33,045 nucleotides of DNA from CAZXDS01 sp964639525 (GTDB lineage: Bacteria > Bacteroidota > Ignavibacteria > Ignavibacteriales > Melioribacteraceae). Both the position numbers and the translations under genes were made by a program. Positions 9,884 to 18,672 of the stretch are shown piece after piece (within the stretch, counting starts at the first letter, position 1; each line of letters starts with the position of its first letter). The stretch is taken from positions 1 through 33,045 of the forward strand of contig CAZXDS010000014.1 in the NCBI GenBank assembly GCA_964639525.1, given 5' to 3'. The notes beneath the pieces were generated by a model. It saw nothing but the letters and a program-made list of their open reading frames with translations, was not told the DNA's origin and did no database searches.

Positions 9884-11241
9884 AATCTAAATATTTTTTT
9901 TGAATTCTTTAAAATGCGGAAACGATTATCAATTCTATGACCAACTACCCAAATAATTTTGTTTCCATTAATTAAAACAAGCTGTTCTTTTTTTTTGTTT
10001 GAAGGAACTTTTTGCTCGGTGAGAAAATCAGAAACTTTCTTGAAATTTTTCATGCCAAGCGGAATAAATTTATCTCCGTTTTTCCAACTACGCAATATAA
10101 AGATATCCTCTAAATTATCCGCCGAAATTATTTCCGAAAATTGATTGAAGGTATAATTATTATTTTTGTTTCTCAATTTTGTTATACGCAAAACGCCAAT
10201 TTTTGTTTCAACAGATTCATTCAAAGAAAATTGATGCTCAATAGTTCCTGAATTTGTCTTTTTTACAAAGAGTACAATACTGTTTCTTTCCCGTACAGCG
10301 GTTAAATTATTTTTAAATAATATACGCTTTCCGGTTTGATTTGCAAGTAAGGCATTTAGTTTCAAAGAATCTTTAAAATTAAACTCTACCGAAAAATATT
10401 TTTGCAATAAGTTTTTTAATATTTCACTTATTAAAACATCGGTATAGTGTTCTGTAATTGTTAGATCAATAGTAAGTGTATCATTTTCAAAACGAGTAAA
10501 TTCTTTCTCGGCATTTTGCAGTAGGGAACTTATCATACGCGAATAATTCTTGAATATATCCGAAAATTTAAAAACCGATTCCGAAAATGATGAATTGATA
10601 TTTTCGCGTAGTGAAGGAATAATTTGGTTCCGAATAAAATTTCTGCTGAACGAATCATCAAAGTTTGTAGAATCAACAGAAAATGGAATTTTCCGGTTCT
10701 GCAAATACTCGGTTATTTCGGATTTACTTAGAATCAAAACAGGACGAATTATATTTTCACGTTTATATGGAATACCCGCCATTCCGGAAATTCCGGAACC
10801 ACGAGCAAGATTAAATAAAACCGTTTCGGCGTTGTCATCAATATTATGAGCTGTTGCAATTTTATTTATGTCATTTTTTTTTGCAATCTTTTTTAATGAA
10901 GCATAACGCAAATTTCTTGCAGCCTCTTCAATAGAAAGTCCATTTTTTTTTGCAAATGATTTTACATAAACGCGTCTTGTAAAAAAGGGAATCCCCATTT
11001 TTTTACAAATGTTTCTTGAAAATTCTTGATCAAGATTTGCTTCGTGACCGCGAAGGGAATGATTAATGTGTGCAGCCGAAACGGATATTTTAAATAGATT
11101 TTTAAATTTACTTAAAAAGGTAAGTAGAAAAACCGAATCCGCCCCACCGCTTAGGGCAATAAGAATATTGTCTTGCGGCTCAATTAGTTTTTGAGACTTG
11201 ATAAAGTTAATTACTTTTTGTTCGACTGTTTTATAATTCAT
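9871..11241 (-). CDS. tilS: tRNA(Ile)-lysidine synthase TilS
   Basis: Modifies the wobble C34 of the minor tRNA-Ile(CAU) to lysidine so that it reads AUA, an essential activity matching the AUA-rich codon use of this AT-rich genome. The N-terminal PP-loop ATPase motif SGGADS is at residues 31-36, followed by AHINHSLRG and GIPFFTRR stretches typical of TilS, and the C-terminal TilS domain with GDKFIPLGM and IIWVVGHRID. The frame extends to 11328, but the ATG at 11241 immediately precedes conserved sequence and gives 456 aa, the usual length; I use it. It overlaps hpt by 13 bases. Confidence 0.95.
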   Translation of the reverse strand: MNYKTVEQKVINFIKSQKLIEPQDNILIALSGGADSVFLLTFLSKFKNLFKISVSAAHINHSLRGHEANLDQEFSRNICKKMGIPFFTRRVYVKSFAKKNGLSIEEAARNLRYASLKKIAKKNDINKIATAHNIDDNAETVLFNLARGSGISGMAGIPYKRENIIRPVLILSKSEITEYLQNRKIPFSVDSTNFDDSFSRNFIRNQIIPSLRENINSSFSESVFKFSDIFKNYSRMISSLLQNAEKEFTRFENDTLTIDLTITEHYTDVLISEILKNLLQKYFSVEFNFKDSLKLNALLANQTGKRILFKNNLTAVRERNSIVLFVKKTNSGTIEHQFSLNESVETKIGVLRITKLRNKNNNYTFNQFSEIISADNLEDIFILRSWKNGDKFIPLGMKNFKKVSDFLTEQKVPSNKKKEQLVLINGNKIIWVVGHRIDNRFRILKNSKKIFRLWIK

Positions 11242-11380
11242 ATCAATACGTTTTTTTATAATAAACGAATTAAAAATTACAGCTGCAAAAATTAAATTAT
11301 AAAATTTACAGTAATATTGTATTAACAACTAATTCGCTTGCAGCGGACTTGTTTTTTTGTAAAGAAATTAAAATGTATTT

Positions 11381-11429
11381 TAATTATCAATTACCAATTA
11401 CCAATTATCCATTATCCATTATTGATTGC
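11381..11429. repeat. Degenerate heptamer tandem repeat
   Basis: Seven consecutive 7-base units in phase: taattat, caattac, caattac, caattat, ccattat, ccattat, tgattgc. It lies in the 256-base gap between the tilS start and the greA end. The same unit family, read on the other strand, occurs at 19314-19348. Such short heptamer arrays are reported in various bacterial genomes, but the role here is unknown. Confidence 0.7.
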
Positions 11430-11497
11430 TCCGCCACGTAGGCTTGTTGCGCTAGAAAATTAAGAGAAAACTTGGATAACAAGAATTTCGGAATTTT

Positions 11498-11971
11498 TTA
11501 GGAGTGGACTTTATCAATCTTAAATTTAATAATTCCGGCCGGAACTTTTGCCTCAACAATATCGCCTTCTTTCTTTCCCATAAAAGCACTTCCAACAGGC
11601 GAAGATACAGCTATTTTTCCTGTTTTCAAATCCGCTTCTTCCGGCGAAACCAAAATATAAGTGTATGTTTTGTTCACTTTTAAATTAGTTACGGTTATCT
11701 TGGATAAAATGTGAATTTGATCAGTAGGAAAAGAACTAACATCAATAATTCGTACTCTGGAAAGCATATCTCCCATTTTACTTATTTTTAATTCCATTAG
11801 TCCTTGGGCATCTTTTGCCGCGTCATATTCTGCATTTTCTGAAAGATCACCTTGTGCGCGAGCTTCGGCAATAATTTCTGCCATTTTTCTTCTGCCTTCG
11901 GTTTTCAATTCTTTTAGTTCTTTTTCCAATTCAAGTAATCGTTCTTGACTTAAATAAACTAAATCTGCCAA
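11498..11971 (-). CDS. greA: Transcription elongation factor GreA
   Basis: Binds in the secondary channel of RNA polymerase and stimulates cleavage of backtracked RNA. 157 aa, the family length: N-terminal coiled coil (about 5-75) whose tip carries GDLSENAEY (41-49) with catalytic acidic residues D42 and E45, then the FKBP-like C-terminal domain containing SSPVGSAFMGKKEGD. The start must be TTG (11969-11971): an in-frame TGA lies four codons upstream, and GAGGAAA sits at a good distance. An ATG 8 bases upstream is in another frame and opens only a 5-codon ORF (MSWQI). An intrinsic terminator lies 27 bases before the start, suggesting leader attenuation. The last four codons and the stop coincide with sequence resembling the end of the 119-bp repeat element found elsewhere in the window. 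Confidence 0.95.
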   Translation of the reverse strand: MADLVYLSQERLLELEKELKELKTEGRRKMAEIIAEARAQGDLSENAEYDAAKDAQGLMELKISKMGDMLSRVRIIDVSSFPTDQIHILSKITVTNLKVNKTYTYILVSPEEADLKTGKIAVSSPVGSAFMGKKEGDIVEAKVPAGIIKFKIDKVHS

Positions 11972-11998
11972 CTCATTTCCTCACAAATTATTTAGAAT

Positions 11999-12026
11999 AA
12001 AAAAAATACCACTGCTTTTGCAGTGG
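11999..12026 (-). terminator. Intrinsic terminator in the greA leader
   Basis: On the minus strand a 7-bp GC-rich stem (CCACTGC-aaaa-GCAGTGG) is followed within 2 bases by eight T residues. Only 27 bases separate it from the greA start, too few for a separate promoter plus leader, so greA transcription must pass through it. It may end ggt transcripts (about 190 bases downstream of ggt) and/or attenuate greA. Confidence 0.8.
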
Positions 12027-12080
12027 CAATGTCAAAAATTAATAAAATATGAACTTTAATTCAAGTTTTAATAATTAATT

Positions 12081-12110
12081 ATTCTAAAATTCTCGCGATA
12101 AAAAAGTAAA
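12081..12110 (-). promoter_or_regulatory. Candidate greA promoter
   Basis: Minus-strand TTTACT (12110-12105), an 18-base spacer and TAGAAT (12086-12081) form a plausible sigma70-type promoter. It would give a leader of about 100 bases containing the terminator hairpin at 11999-12026. A second, weaker possibility is TTG at 12064-12062 followed 20 bases later by TAATTTTTG. Assignment is tentative in such AT-rich DNA. Confidence 0.35.
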
Positions 12111-12213
12111 TGTTTTTTAAGAACCGAGTACAATTAAAAGTTAAACTTAGTTGAAATTAAACTTCCATCATTATCATATGCACCCGGATACCCTTTAAGG
12201 GAAATAAAGAAAT

Positions 12214-13932
12214 TTAATAACCTTCTGCAGAACCGCCGCCCCGCGGGTCTGAAGCACCATATATTATATTGTTAACATTATCAATTAAAATACCTTCAGC
12301 AATTCCAATGATTCCAAATGATTTTCTAATGTCAGCAAGTTTATATCCCATTGATTTTAATTTTTGGGCAGTATCCAAATTGAGTGCATACTTTTCATAA
12401 TAAATTTGATCCGGCAGCCATTGATGATGAATACGCGGCATATCAATTGCTTGTTGAATATCCATATTGAAATCAATACAATTTAATATTACTTGCAAAA
12501 CCGTGGTAATAATAGTTGAACCACCCGGAGAGCCAATAATCAAATATGGTTTCTCATCTTTTAATACTATTGTCGGTGTCATCGAACTAAGCATCCGTTT
12601 TCCCGGTTCAATGGAATTTCCTACTCCGCCAATCAGTCCGAACTGATTTGGAACCCCTGGTTTGGAACTAAAATCATCCATTTCATTATTCAGCAAAAAG
12701 CCCGCACCTGCTACAACAACCTTATTGCCGAAAGCAGAATTTAATGTGGTTGTAACGCTAACAGCGTTTCCAAATTTATCGTAAATTGAATAATGTGTCG
12801 TTTCGTGTGATTCTTGAAATTGTTTCGGGTTCCCGGATTTGATTGAAGACGAAGGTTCAGCATTATCACCGATTTTGTTAAAAAGAGTTTCAGCATAATC
12901 TTTTGACAGCAAACCTTTTTGGGGAACGGGATAAAAATCAGGGTCGCCAAGATGTACCGAACGATCGGCATAAGCGTATTTCATCGCTTCCACTAATTTA
13001 TGATAATAAGAACTGCTGCCCCATTCATTTAAATTAAATTTAAAATTTTCAAGAATATTTAACATCTCAACGAGAATAATTCCGCCCGAACTCGGCGGCG
13101 GCATCGAAACTATTTTATAACCGCGGTAATCTCCAATTATTGGTTCGCGTTCAACAGGCTGATATTTGTCCAAATCTTTCTGTGTAATTATGCCGCCCAA
13201 TTTTTGAATTTGTTTAATCAATAATTCTGCTGTTTTGCCTTTATAAAACCCGTCCAATCCTTTTGTTTTAATTAAGTCAAGCGTATTGGCAAGTTCCTTT
13301 TGAACAAACAAATCACTTTCCTTGTATGGTTTGCCCTTGTTTGAAAATATTTTAAGCGATGCCGGATACTTAGAAAACTTGGGAAGAGTTTTCTCGAATG
13401 ATTCTGCAGAACGCAAATCCAGTTTCCAACCGTTTCGGGCAAGTTTAATGGCAGGCTCAATAACTTGTGCAAGTGTCATTGTTCCGTATTTTTTTAACGC
13501 ATAAATCATTCCTGCAACACTGCCGGGAACGCCAACTGCCAAAGCTCCTTCCTTACTTAATGACGGAACGTAATTGCCGTCCTTATCCAAGTACATATCA
13601 CGAGAGGCTCTTAACGGTGCCTTTTCCCTAAAATCAATGGTAGTATTCTTTCCGTTTTTTAAGTGGATAACCATAAATCCTCCGCCGCCGATATTACCTG
13701 CAAAAGGATAAGTAACTGCAAGTGCAAAGGCGGAAGCAACTGCTGCGTCAACCGCGTTTCCACCTTGTTCTAAAATTTGCAAGCCAACCTTTGAAGCGGG
13801 TGTGCTGACAGTTACAACCATTCCATGTTTAACTCGAATCGGTCTTGGTGTTTCTGCAAATGAGATAGTTGTTGTACTGAATGCAAGAATAAGGAAGAAT
13901 AATTTATTGAATATAATTTTATGAAGTGTCAT
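12214..13932 (-). CDS. ggt: Gamma-glutamyltransferase, secreted
   Basis: Ntn-hydrolase that hydrolyses or transfers the gamma-glutamyl group of glutathione and related compounds in the periplasm. 572 aa with a signal peptide cleaved near ISFA (after residue 26). The proenzyme should self-cleave before T378 in HETTHYS (first Thr codon 12799-12801), which becomes the N-terminal nucleophile of the small subunit; GNAVSVTTTLN follows as in known enzymes. The large-subunit GGNAVDAAVA and GNIGGGGFMV stretches and the small-subunit GSPGGSTI are also present. The start ATG (13930-13932) lacks a clear ribosome site. It stands as its own unit upstream of greA, with 120 AT-rich bases before it. All catalytic features are intact. 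Confidence 0.94.
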   Translation of the reverse strand: MTLHKIIFNKLFFLILAFSTTTISFAETPRPIRVKHGMVVTVSTPASKVGLQILEQGGNAVDAAVASAFALAVTYPFAGNIGGGGFMVIHLKNGKNTTIDFREKAPLRASRDMYLDKDGNYVPSLSKEGALAVGVPGSVAGMIYALKKYGTMTLAQVIEPAIKLARNGWKLDLRSAESFEKTLPKFSKYPASLKIFSNKGKPYKESDLFVQKELANTLDLIKTKGLDGFYKGKTAELLIKQIQKLGGIITQKDLDKYQPVEREPIIGDYRGYKIVSMPPPSSGGIILVEMLNILENFKFNLNEWGSSSYYHKLVEAMKYAYADRSVHLGDPDFYPVPQKGLLSKDYAETLFNKIGDNAEPSSSIKSGNPKQFQESHETTHYSIYDKFGNAVSVTTTLNSAFGNKVVVAGAGFLLNNEMDDFSSKPGVPNQFGLIGGVGNSIEPGKRMLSSMTPTIVLKDEKPYLIIGSPGGSTIITTVLQVILNCIDFNMDIQQAIDMPRIHHQWLPDQIYYEKYALNLDTAQKLKSMGYKLADIRKSFGIIGIAEGILIDNVNNIIYGASDPRGGGSAEGY

Positions 13933-14052
13933 ATTATTTACTGTTGTTGTGTGTTCTTCGGAATTATTTATTTAAAATAATTGAATTGTAAATTAAAATC
14001 AAATTATTGAAAAACAGACTTTAATTACTCGAAATAAAATCTAACAGACTTT

Positions 14053-15120
14053 TTAGTCCTTTGTTAATATAAATTCTTTAACTTTCCGGAAGACATCATT
14101 TACGCTAAGCTCTTTAATACATTTGAATTGAACATCGCGTCTTTTGCAGTTTAAGGGTTTTGGAGAGTAGAAGAAACATGGCGAGCAATCTAAATTTAAT
14201 GTGGCAATTTTGTATTCTGTTTGCCAAGGATAAATATAATTAGTATTTGTCGGACCAATTATTGAAACAACTTTTCTTTTTTGAGAAGCAGCAACGTGCA
14301 TCAAGCCGGAATCATTTGAAACAAAAACATTGCACCGTTTCATTATAGCAGCCGATTGTGCGATATTGCCGGCAGTAACTTCAATAATCTTTTTCGCTTT
14401 TGACTTCTCAATTATTACTTTACGTAGTTCTTTTTCTTCAGATCCGCCAAACAGAAAGACCGTAGCATTCAGTTCTTCCGAAAGTTTGGCGGCAAGTTCG
14501 GCAAATTTTTTCGGTTCCCATCTGCGATTAATGTGATTTTTTAATGTTGAACAACCGGCGTGAAAACCAATAACCACTTCACCGGATGAAATATTATTCT
14601 CAGTTAAAAAATTATCGGCGAACAAATTGTCTTCATGATTAAGTGGAAAATAGAGGGACGGAATTTCTTCAATATTATTGTTTGTAATCTGCTCAATTAG
14701 TTTGATGTTTTCCTCTACGTTGTGCAGAGAATCATTTTCAGCAATTAAATTAGTATTAAAAAAACTAAAATTAGTCTTACCCTTTCTAAGATAGTTGATT
14801 GCTGTTCTCTGTTTCGCGCCAATTAAAAATGAAATAATATTGTATTCTTTTCTGTTGGACGGATATACATTTATTGTAGCATTATACTTTTTTCTAATAG
14901 AAAGCAATGATTTAAGAGAAGAAATTAAAGACGAATTTAAAAAATCGAAATTGTGTACTTTATTAATTTGAGGAAGTCTGTTATATATTTGAGCAACACC
15001 ATTGTACATTACAAGGGCATCAATTTCGGCATCGGGTAGATTCTTTTTTAATAATTGTAATGCGGGCGTAAACATAAGTGCATCACCAATACCCGAAAGC
15101 GCTATTACTAATATTTTCAT
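14053..15120 (-). CDS. Glycosyltransferase family 9 (heptosyltransferase-like)
   Basis: GT-B enzyme of the ADP-heptose:LPS heptosyltransferase family, probably adding a sugar to the lipopolysaccharide core at the inner face of the inner membrane. 355 aa. Visible family features: N-terminal ALSGIGDALMFTPAL loop, central FHAGCSTLKNHINRRW sugar-nucleotide region, VFLFGG strand, the CNVFVSNDSGLMHVAAS segment and the late cluster CSPCFFY followed by spaced cysteines (C near KPLNC and KCI). The donor cannot be told from sequence; some relatives use other nucleotide sugars. It is on the same strand as the DUF2723 gene upstream, but a strong terminator at 15303-15359 separates them. Confidence 0.88.
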   Translation of the reverse strand: MKILVIALSGIGDALMFTPALQLLKKNLPDAEIDALVMYNGVAQIYNRLPQINKVHNFDFLNSSLISSLKSLLSIRKKYNATINVYPSNRKEYNIISFLIGAKQRTAINYLRKGKTNFSFFNTNLIAENDSLHNVEENIKLIEQITNNNIEEIPSLYFPLNHEDNLFADNFLTENNISSGEVVIGFHAGCSTLKNHINRRWEPKKFAELAAKLSEELNATVFLFGGSEEKELRKVIIEKSKAKKIIEVTAGNIAQSAAIMKRCNVFVSNDSGLMHVAASQKRKVVSIIGPTNTNYIYPWQTEYKIATLNLDCSPCFFYSPKPLNCKRRDVQFKCIKELSVNDVFRKVKEFILTKD

Positions 15121-15302
15121 TTGCTTATAATTTATTTTGTAACGTAATTTCTAATTCACAATCAACTAAATACTTAATAGATCACGGATAACACCGGATA
15201 CTTATGATTTTCACAGATAAAATTCAAGCTGCATGTATTTTTATTTAACTTTTTAATTAAATAATTAAGTAATCAAAAGTATTTGTCAATTTAAGTATCT
15301 GA

Positions 15303-15359
15303 ATAAAAATAAAGAACCTTATCAAGAAACAGCAAAGTAAATTTCTCAATAAGATTCTT
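15303..15359 (-). terminator. Intrinsic terminator after the DUF2723 gene
   Basis: Minus-strand RNA can form an 18-bp stem (15359-15342 with 15329-15312, three G-U pairs), a 12-base loop, and then a T-rich run. It lies 45 bases past the stop of the DUF2723 gene. A second, purely AT palindrome (12-bp arms, 15378-15389 and 15393-15404, loop aaa) touches the stop codon itself. Confidence 0.65.
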
Positions 15360-15403
15360 CAATATTTAATAAAAATAAAATAAATAGTAAAATACTATTT
15401 ATT

Positions 15404-18313
15404 TTATTTTGAACTGTCAATTGCCATTGTCTTTTTACTTACCTCAGGCTTATTACTTTTATTCAACCTCATTAATTCACTTATTTTTCCTTTAATGCTC
15501 AAGTCATTAGGAGCAAATTGCTGAAGTTTTCTCATAATACTTATAGCTTTATCGTATTCATGATTGTCTTGATAAATTTCAAGCAGCATAAAATAAGGGC
15601 TGTATCTTCCCTGAAAATCTCTTGGATTAACTTTGATTCTATTTAAAGCATAAGGGATAACTTCCCGGTCCATTTTATTTGCTTCAACTTTATCACCGGC
15701 TTCATTGTAAATACTTGCAATATCATGTAGTAGTCTGAAATCAATTGGAATGATTCTTCTTGGAATCTTTTTCTCCATTTCATTCAAAGTTTTAATAACC
15801 ATTTCGTGATTCTGTGTTTGATATAAATAATAAAGTGCCAAACGCATAAATGAATTGCGATAGTTTTGGACCAATCTTTTATGATTATTGTTTAAGAAAA
15901 TGGTTGAATCATTTAATCCGCGAAACTTAAATCCGGGCTGATAAGTTTTGCTGTATTCGCTCGGTTCGTTGAATAAATCCTGCCGCATAATCTTTTCATT
16001 AATATACTCGGTATTTCTCGGACCTTTTTTAGGTGTTAAGCGATATGCCATTCCTTCCATTTGCATGTAACTGTTAAGTCCTATACGAGAATCATCTGAA
16101 ACAGTAACTGCAAAGTAAATCGGTCGTTTGAATTTGTTTGCCATTATCATGCTTAGCACGGTAATATCTTGAGCTTTTATGGCTTTTACAGTTCCGAACT
16201 GGAGCGTGCTATTCATCGTCCATTCTATTTTCCCTTTATTTATAACTGAAGTATCGGTTACGCCGAATTTCTTAAATGTTTCTTTGGAAACAGGTAACAC
16301 AATTTTTTGAGATTCCCATCTCTGTGGACCGATGTTTTTAATATCTCTATCAGAAAGTGTCATTTTAATTTTTGCAGTTCCAAACGGGGTTGTGTTTTTT
16401 AGCTGTTTAATATACCAATTTGTGTTTAACAAACTAAGATTGGCAATTCGTACATCGCGCCTAACTCCTTCAACATCCTGCAAATACCAAAGCGGGAAAG
16501 TATCATTATCACCGTTTGTGAACAATATTGCATTTGGAGCTACACTTTGAAGAAGATTATAAGAATAATCCCACGGGACATAATTTCTTGATCTATCGTG
16601 GTCAAAATAATTTGAAAAAAACATATTTACAGGAACAAGTAAAATTCCAAAAATCATTATAAAGTAAGCTGCAAATCTTGATATTTTTGATTCCTTAAAT
16701 TGCTCAATTACTAAGTCAAGCAACCCGCGTATGCCGAGTGCAATCCAAAGTGAGTAAACAAAAAATGCCCCGACATAAAAATAATCACGCTCCCTTGGTT
16801 GTGGTTGCTGCTGATTTTGGTAAAATGCCGTTAAGTACCCAAGAAATATAAACATCACCAAAAATACCGAAGCCATTTTCCAGTCTTTACGGTAGTGGTA
16901 ATAAAGCCCAAACAAACCGAGTAAGAATGGGATGTAGAAAAATTCAGTCCAATCAAAATTTGCGTCTTGTACAGTGGAAGTTCTTCCCGCGTAATTCCAT
17001 AATAAATATCTGTTAAACATGTGATTCATTTGATATCGCCAAAAGAAATCAAGATCGCTTGAATAATTGGTATAGATTCCTTGTTGATGAGGTTCTTGCG
17101 AATATCGCCTTTGAAAAGTAGGGAAATCACCATATTGTGCTCTATTTAAATAGGAAACCAAATCAGGAAAATTCTTTGAATCGTTCATATTTATCGGCGT
17201 ATCTTGATTTGCTCTAATAATAATCATTGAATAAGTAGTAAACCCAATCAAAGCGAGCAAACCGCTTTTTGCAATCAAATGAAGTGTTTGTTTGTTTTTC
17301 TTGTTAGCCCAATATGCCAAGTATCCAACCGCTGCAATTATTCCAACAAAAATAAATACGTCAAGAGTAGTATTGTCGCCGCCAATTTTTGTAATAATAT
17401 CTGTAATGTATTTAACGATTCCCGGATAAACAGCAATAAGAGCAATACCTCCGAAAATTATGGGTAGATAAAATGAATTTTTGTGGAAAAGCTTTTTCCA
17501 AAAAATCCCCATAAAAATTGCAGTAACAGTAACAAAAATCATCAGCATTCTTTGGTCAAATGCTTTGTAAGTTTGGCTGTCAGGAGCCGATTGTCCGGTT
17601 TGAGCTGCCCACATTCCAATAGCAATTAATAAAATTAAAGCAGAATGAATAACAAATAATTTGGCAGTATATTTGAGTTCAATCTCATTATTAACATATT
17701 TACGAAACATAATTATCATCACAATTGAAGGAATTGTAAGGAGCGACATTAAATGCACACCGGTTGCCAAACCCATTAAATATGCAATCATCAAAATGTA
17801 TTTTTCATTATCAGGTTCATCGGCTTTTCGGTACCAAACCATAATTAACCAAACAACGATTGCAATAAAAAATATTGCAGAAGCATAAACTTCGGCTTCA
17901 ACAGCATTAAACCAAAATGTATCGGCAAACGCCAATGAAAGTGCTCCAATGCCGGCGGCAATGTATGTACTGAAGGCATCGAAAAATGATTTATAATCTC
18001 TTCCTTTAAATGATTCAATTACCCTTACGGCAATTAAATACAGAAACATAATTGTAAAAGCGCTTGTTAAAACCGAGATAGTATTTACTCTGAATGCTAA
18101 GTTTGACGCAAATGGAATTAGTGTCATTACGCGTCCCAGAAGCAAAAATAAAGGTGCTCCCGGCGGATGAGGAACCTGCATTAAAAATGACGATGCTACA
18201 AACTCACCACAATCCCAAAACGAAACTGAAGGTTGTACTGTTGAAAAATATGTTAATGCAGCAAGCAAAAATATTATTGCCGCAAAAATTCTGTTCAATT
18301 TTTTATAATCCAT
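15404..18313 (-). CDS. DUF2723 polytopic membrane protein, possible protein O-mannosyltransferase
   Basis: 969-aa protein with about a dozen hydrophobic helices in the first 550 residues and a soluble C-terminal half ending in TPR-like helices (about 830-960). The N-terminus is the DUF2723 signature: first helix about 8-26, then WDCGEF (33-38) and HPPGAPLF (about 49-56), resembling the acidic first-loop site of GT-C glycosyltransferases. Human TMEM260, a DUF2723 protein, is an O-mannosyltransferase, so a lipid-sugar-dependent protein glycosylation role is a reasonable inference, with D34/E37 as candidate catalytic acids. A long C-terminal region starting around GDNDTFPLWYLQ is also typical of bacterial members. 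A 75-aa ORF precedes it by 38 bases. The start ATG is at 18311-18313. Confidence 0.85.
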   Translation of the reverse strand: MDYKKLNRIFAAIIFLLAALTYFSTVQPSVSFWDCGEFVASSFLMQVPHPPGAPLFLLLGRVMTLIPFASNLAFRVNTISVLTSAFTIMFLYLIAVRVIESFKGRDYKSFFDAFSTYIAAGIGALSLAFADTFWFNAVEAEVYASAIFFIAIVVWLIMVWYRKADEPDNEKYILMIAYLMGLATGVHLMSLLTIPSIVMIIMFRKYVNNEIELKYTAKLFVIHSALILLIAIGMWAAQTGQSAPDSQTYKAFDQRMLMIFVTVTAIFMGIFWKKLFHKNSFYLPIIFGGIALIAVYPGIVKYITDIITKIGGDNTTLDVFIFVGIIAAVGYLAYWANKKNKQTLHLIAKSGLLALIGFTTYSMIIIRANQDTPINMNDSKNFPDLVSYLNRAQYGDFPTFQRRYSQEPHQQGIYTNYSSDLDFFWRYQMNHMFNRYLLWNYAGRTSTVQDANFDWTEFFYIPFLLGLFGLYYHYRKDWKMASVFLVMFIFLGYLTAFYQNQQQPQPRERDYFYVGAFFVYSLWIALGIRGLLDLVIEQFKESKISRFAAYFIMIFGILLVPVNMFFSNYFDHDRSRNYVPWDYSYNLLQSVAPNAILFTNGDNDTFPLWYLQDVEGVRRDVRIANLSLLNTNWYIKQLKNTTPFGTAKIKMTLSDRDIKNIGPQRWESQKIVLPVSKETFKKFGVTDTSVINKGKIEWTMNSTLQFGTVKAIKAQDITVLSMIMANKFKRPIYFAVTVSDDSRIGLNSYMQMEGMAYRLTPKKGPRNTEYINEKIMRQDLFNEPSEYSKTYQPGFKFRGLNDSTIFLNNNHKRLVQNYRNSFMRLALYYLYQTQNHEMVIKTLNEMEKKIPRRIIPIDFRLLHDIASIYNEAGDKVEANKMDREVIPYALNRIKVNPRDFQGRYSPYFMLLEIYQDNHEYDKAISIMRKLQQFAPNDLSIKGKISELMRLNKSNKPEVSKKTMAIDSSK

Positions 18314-18351
18314 TCTATCCTCATTTAAAGCTGCTAAAAATTTGAAAGAAA

Positions 18352-18579
18352 TTATTCGTTAGGAGGGGTTTTAAATAGTCCGTCTAAACTTTTCTTTTCT
18401 CTGTTGGTATAATATTTATCGTACAATAACTTTAATTTCTGCAACGAAAGTTTATCGAGATCTTCATCATCTTTATGACGTTTTAAAAACATGCTGTAAA
18501 ATGCTGTTTCTTTTGAATCAAATTTTCTCTCGTATCGTTTTAGTTTCTCAAAAAAAAGTTTTTGTTCTCTGTAACTCAT
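18352..18579 (-). CDS. Small charged hypothetical protein
   Basis: 75 aa, very rich in Lys, Glu, Asp and aromatic residues, predicted mostly helical with no signal or membrane segment (core EKLKRYERKFDSKETAFY). I do not recognise it. It starts with ATG at 18577-18579 and ends 38 bases before the DUF2723 gene on the same strand, so the two are probably co-transcribed. The absence of a strong overlapping alternative frame and the operon position favour a real gene. Confidence 0.6.
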   Translation of the reverse strand: MSYREQKLFFEKLKRYERKFDSKETAFYSMFLKRHKDDEDLDKLSLQKLKLLYDKYYTNREKKSLDGLFKTPPNE

Positions 18580-18672
18580 TTGTATTTTGTAATAATATAT
18601 TTTTTATAATCTTCTAATATAGGAAAAATTGTTATTCTTTAGAATTGATTAAAAACGTTTAAATACAAAATT

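Noticed and set aside
10550..10849. Plus-strand 99-aa ORF inside tilS
   Set aside because: Antisense to the conserved TilS region, without recognisable features.
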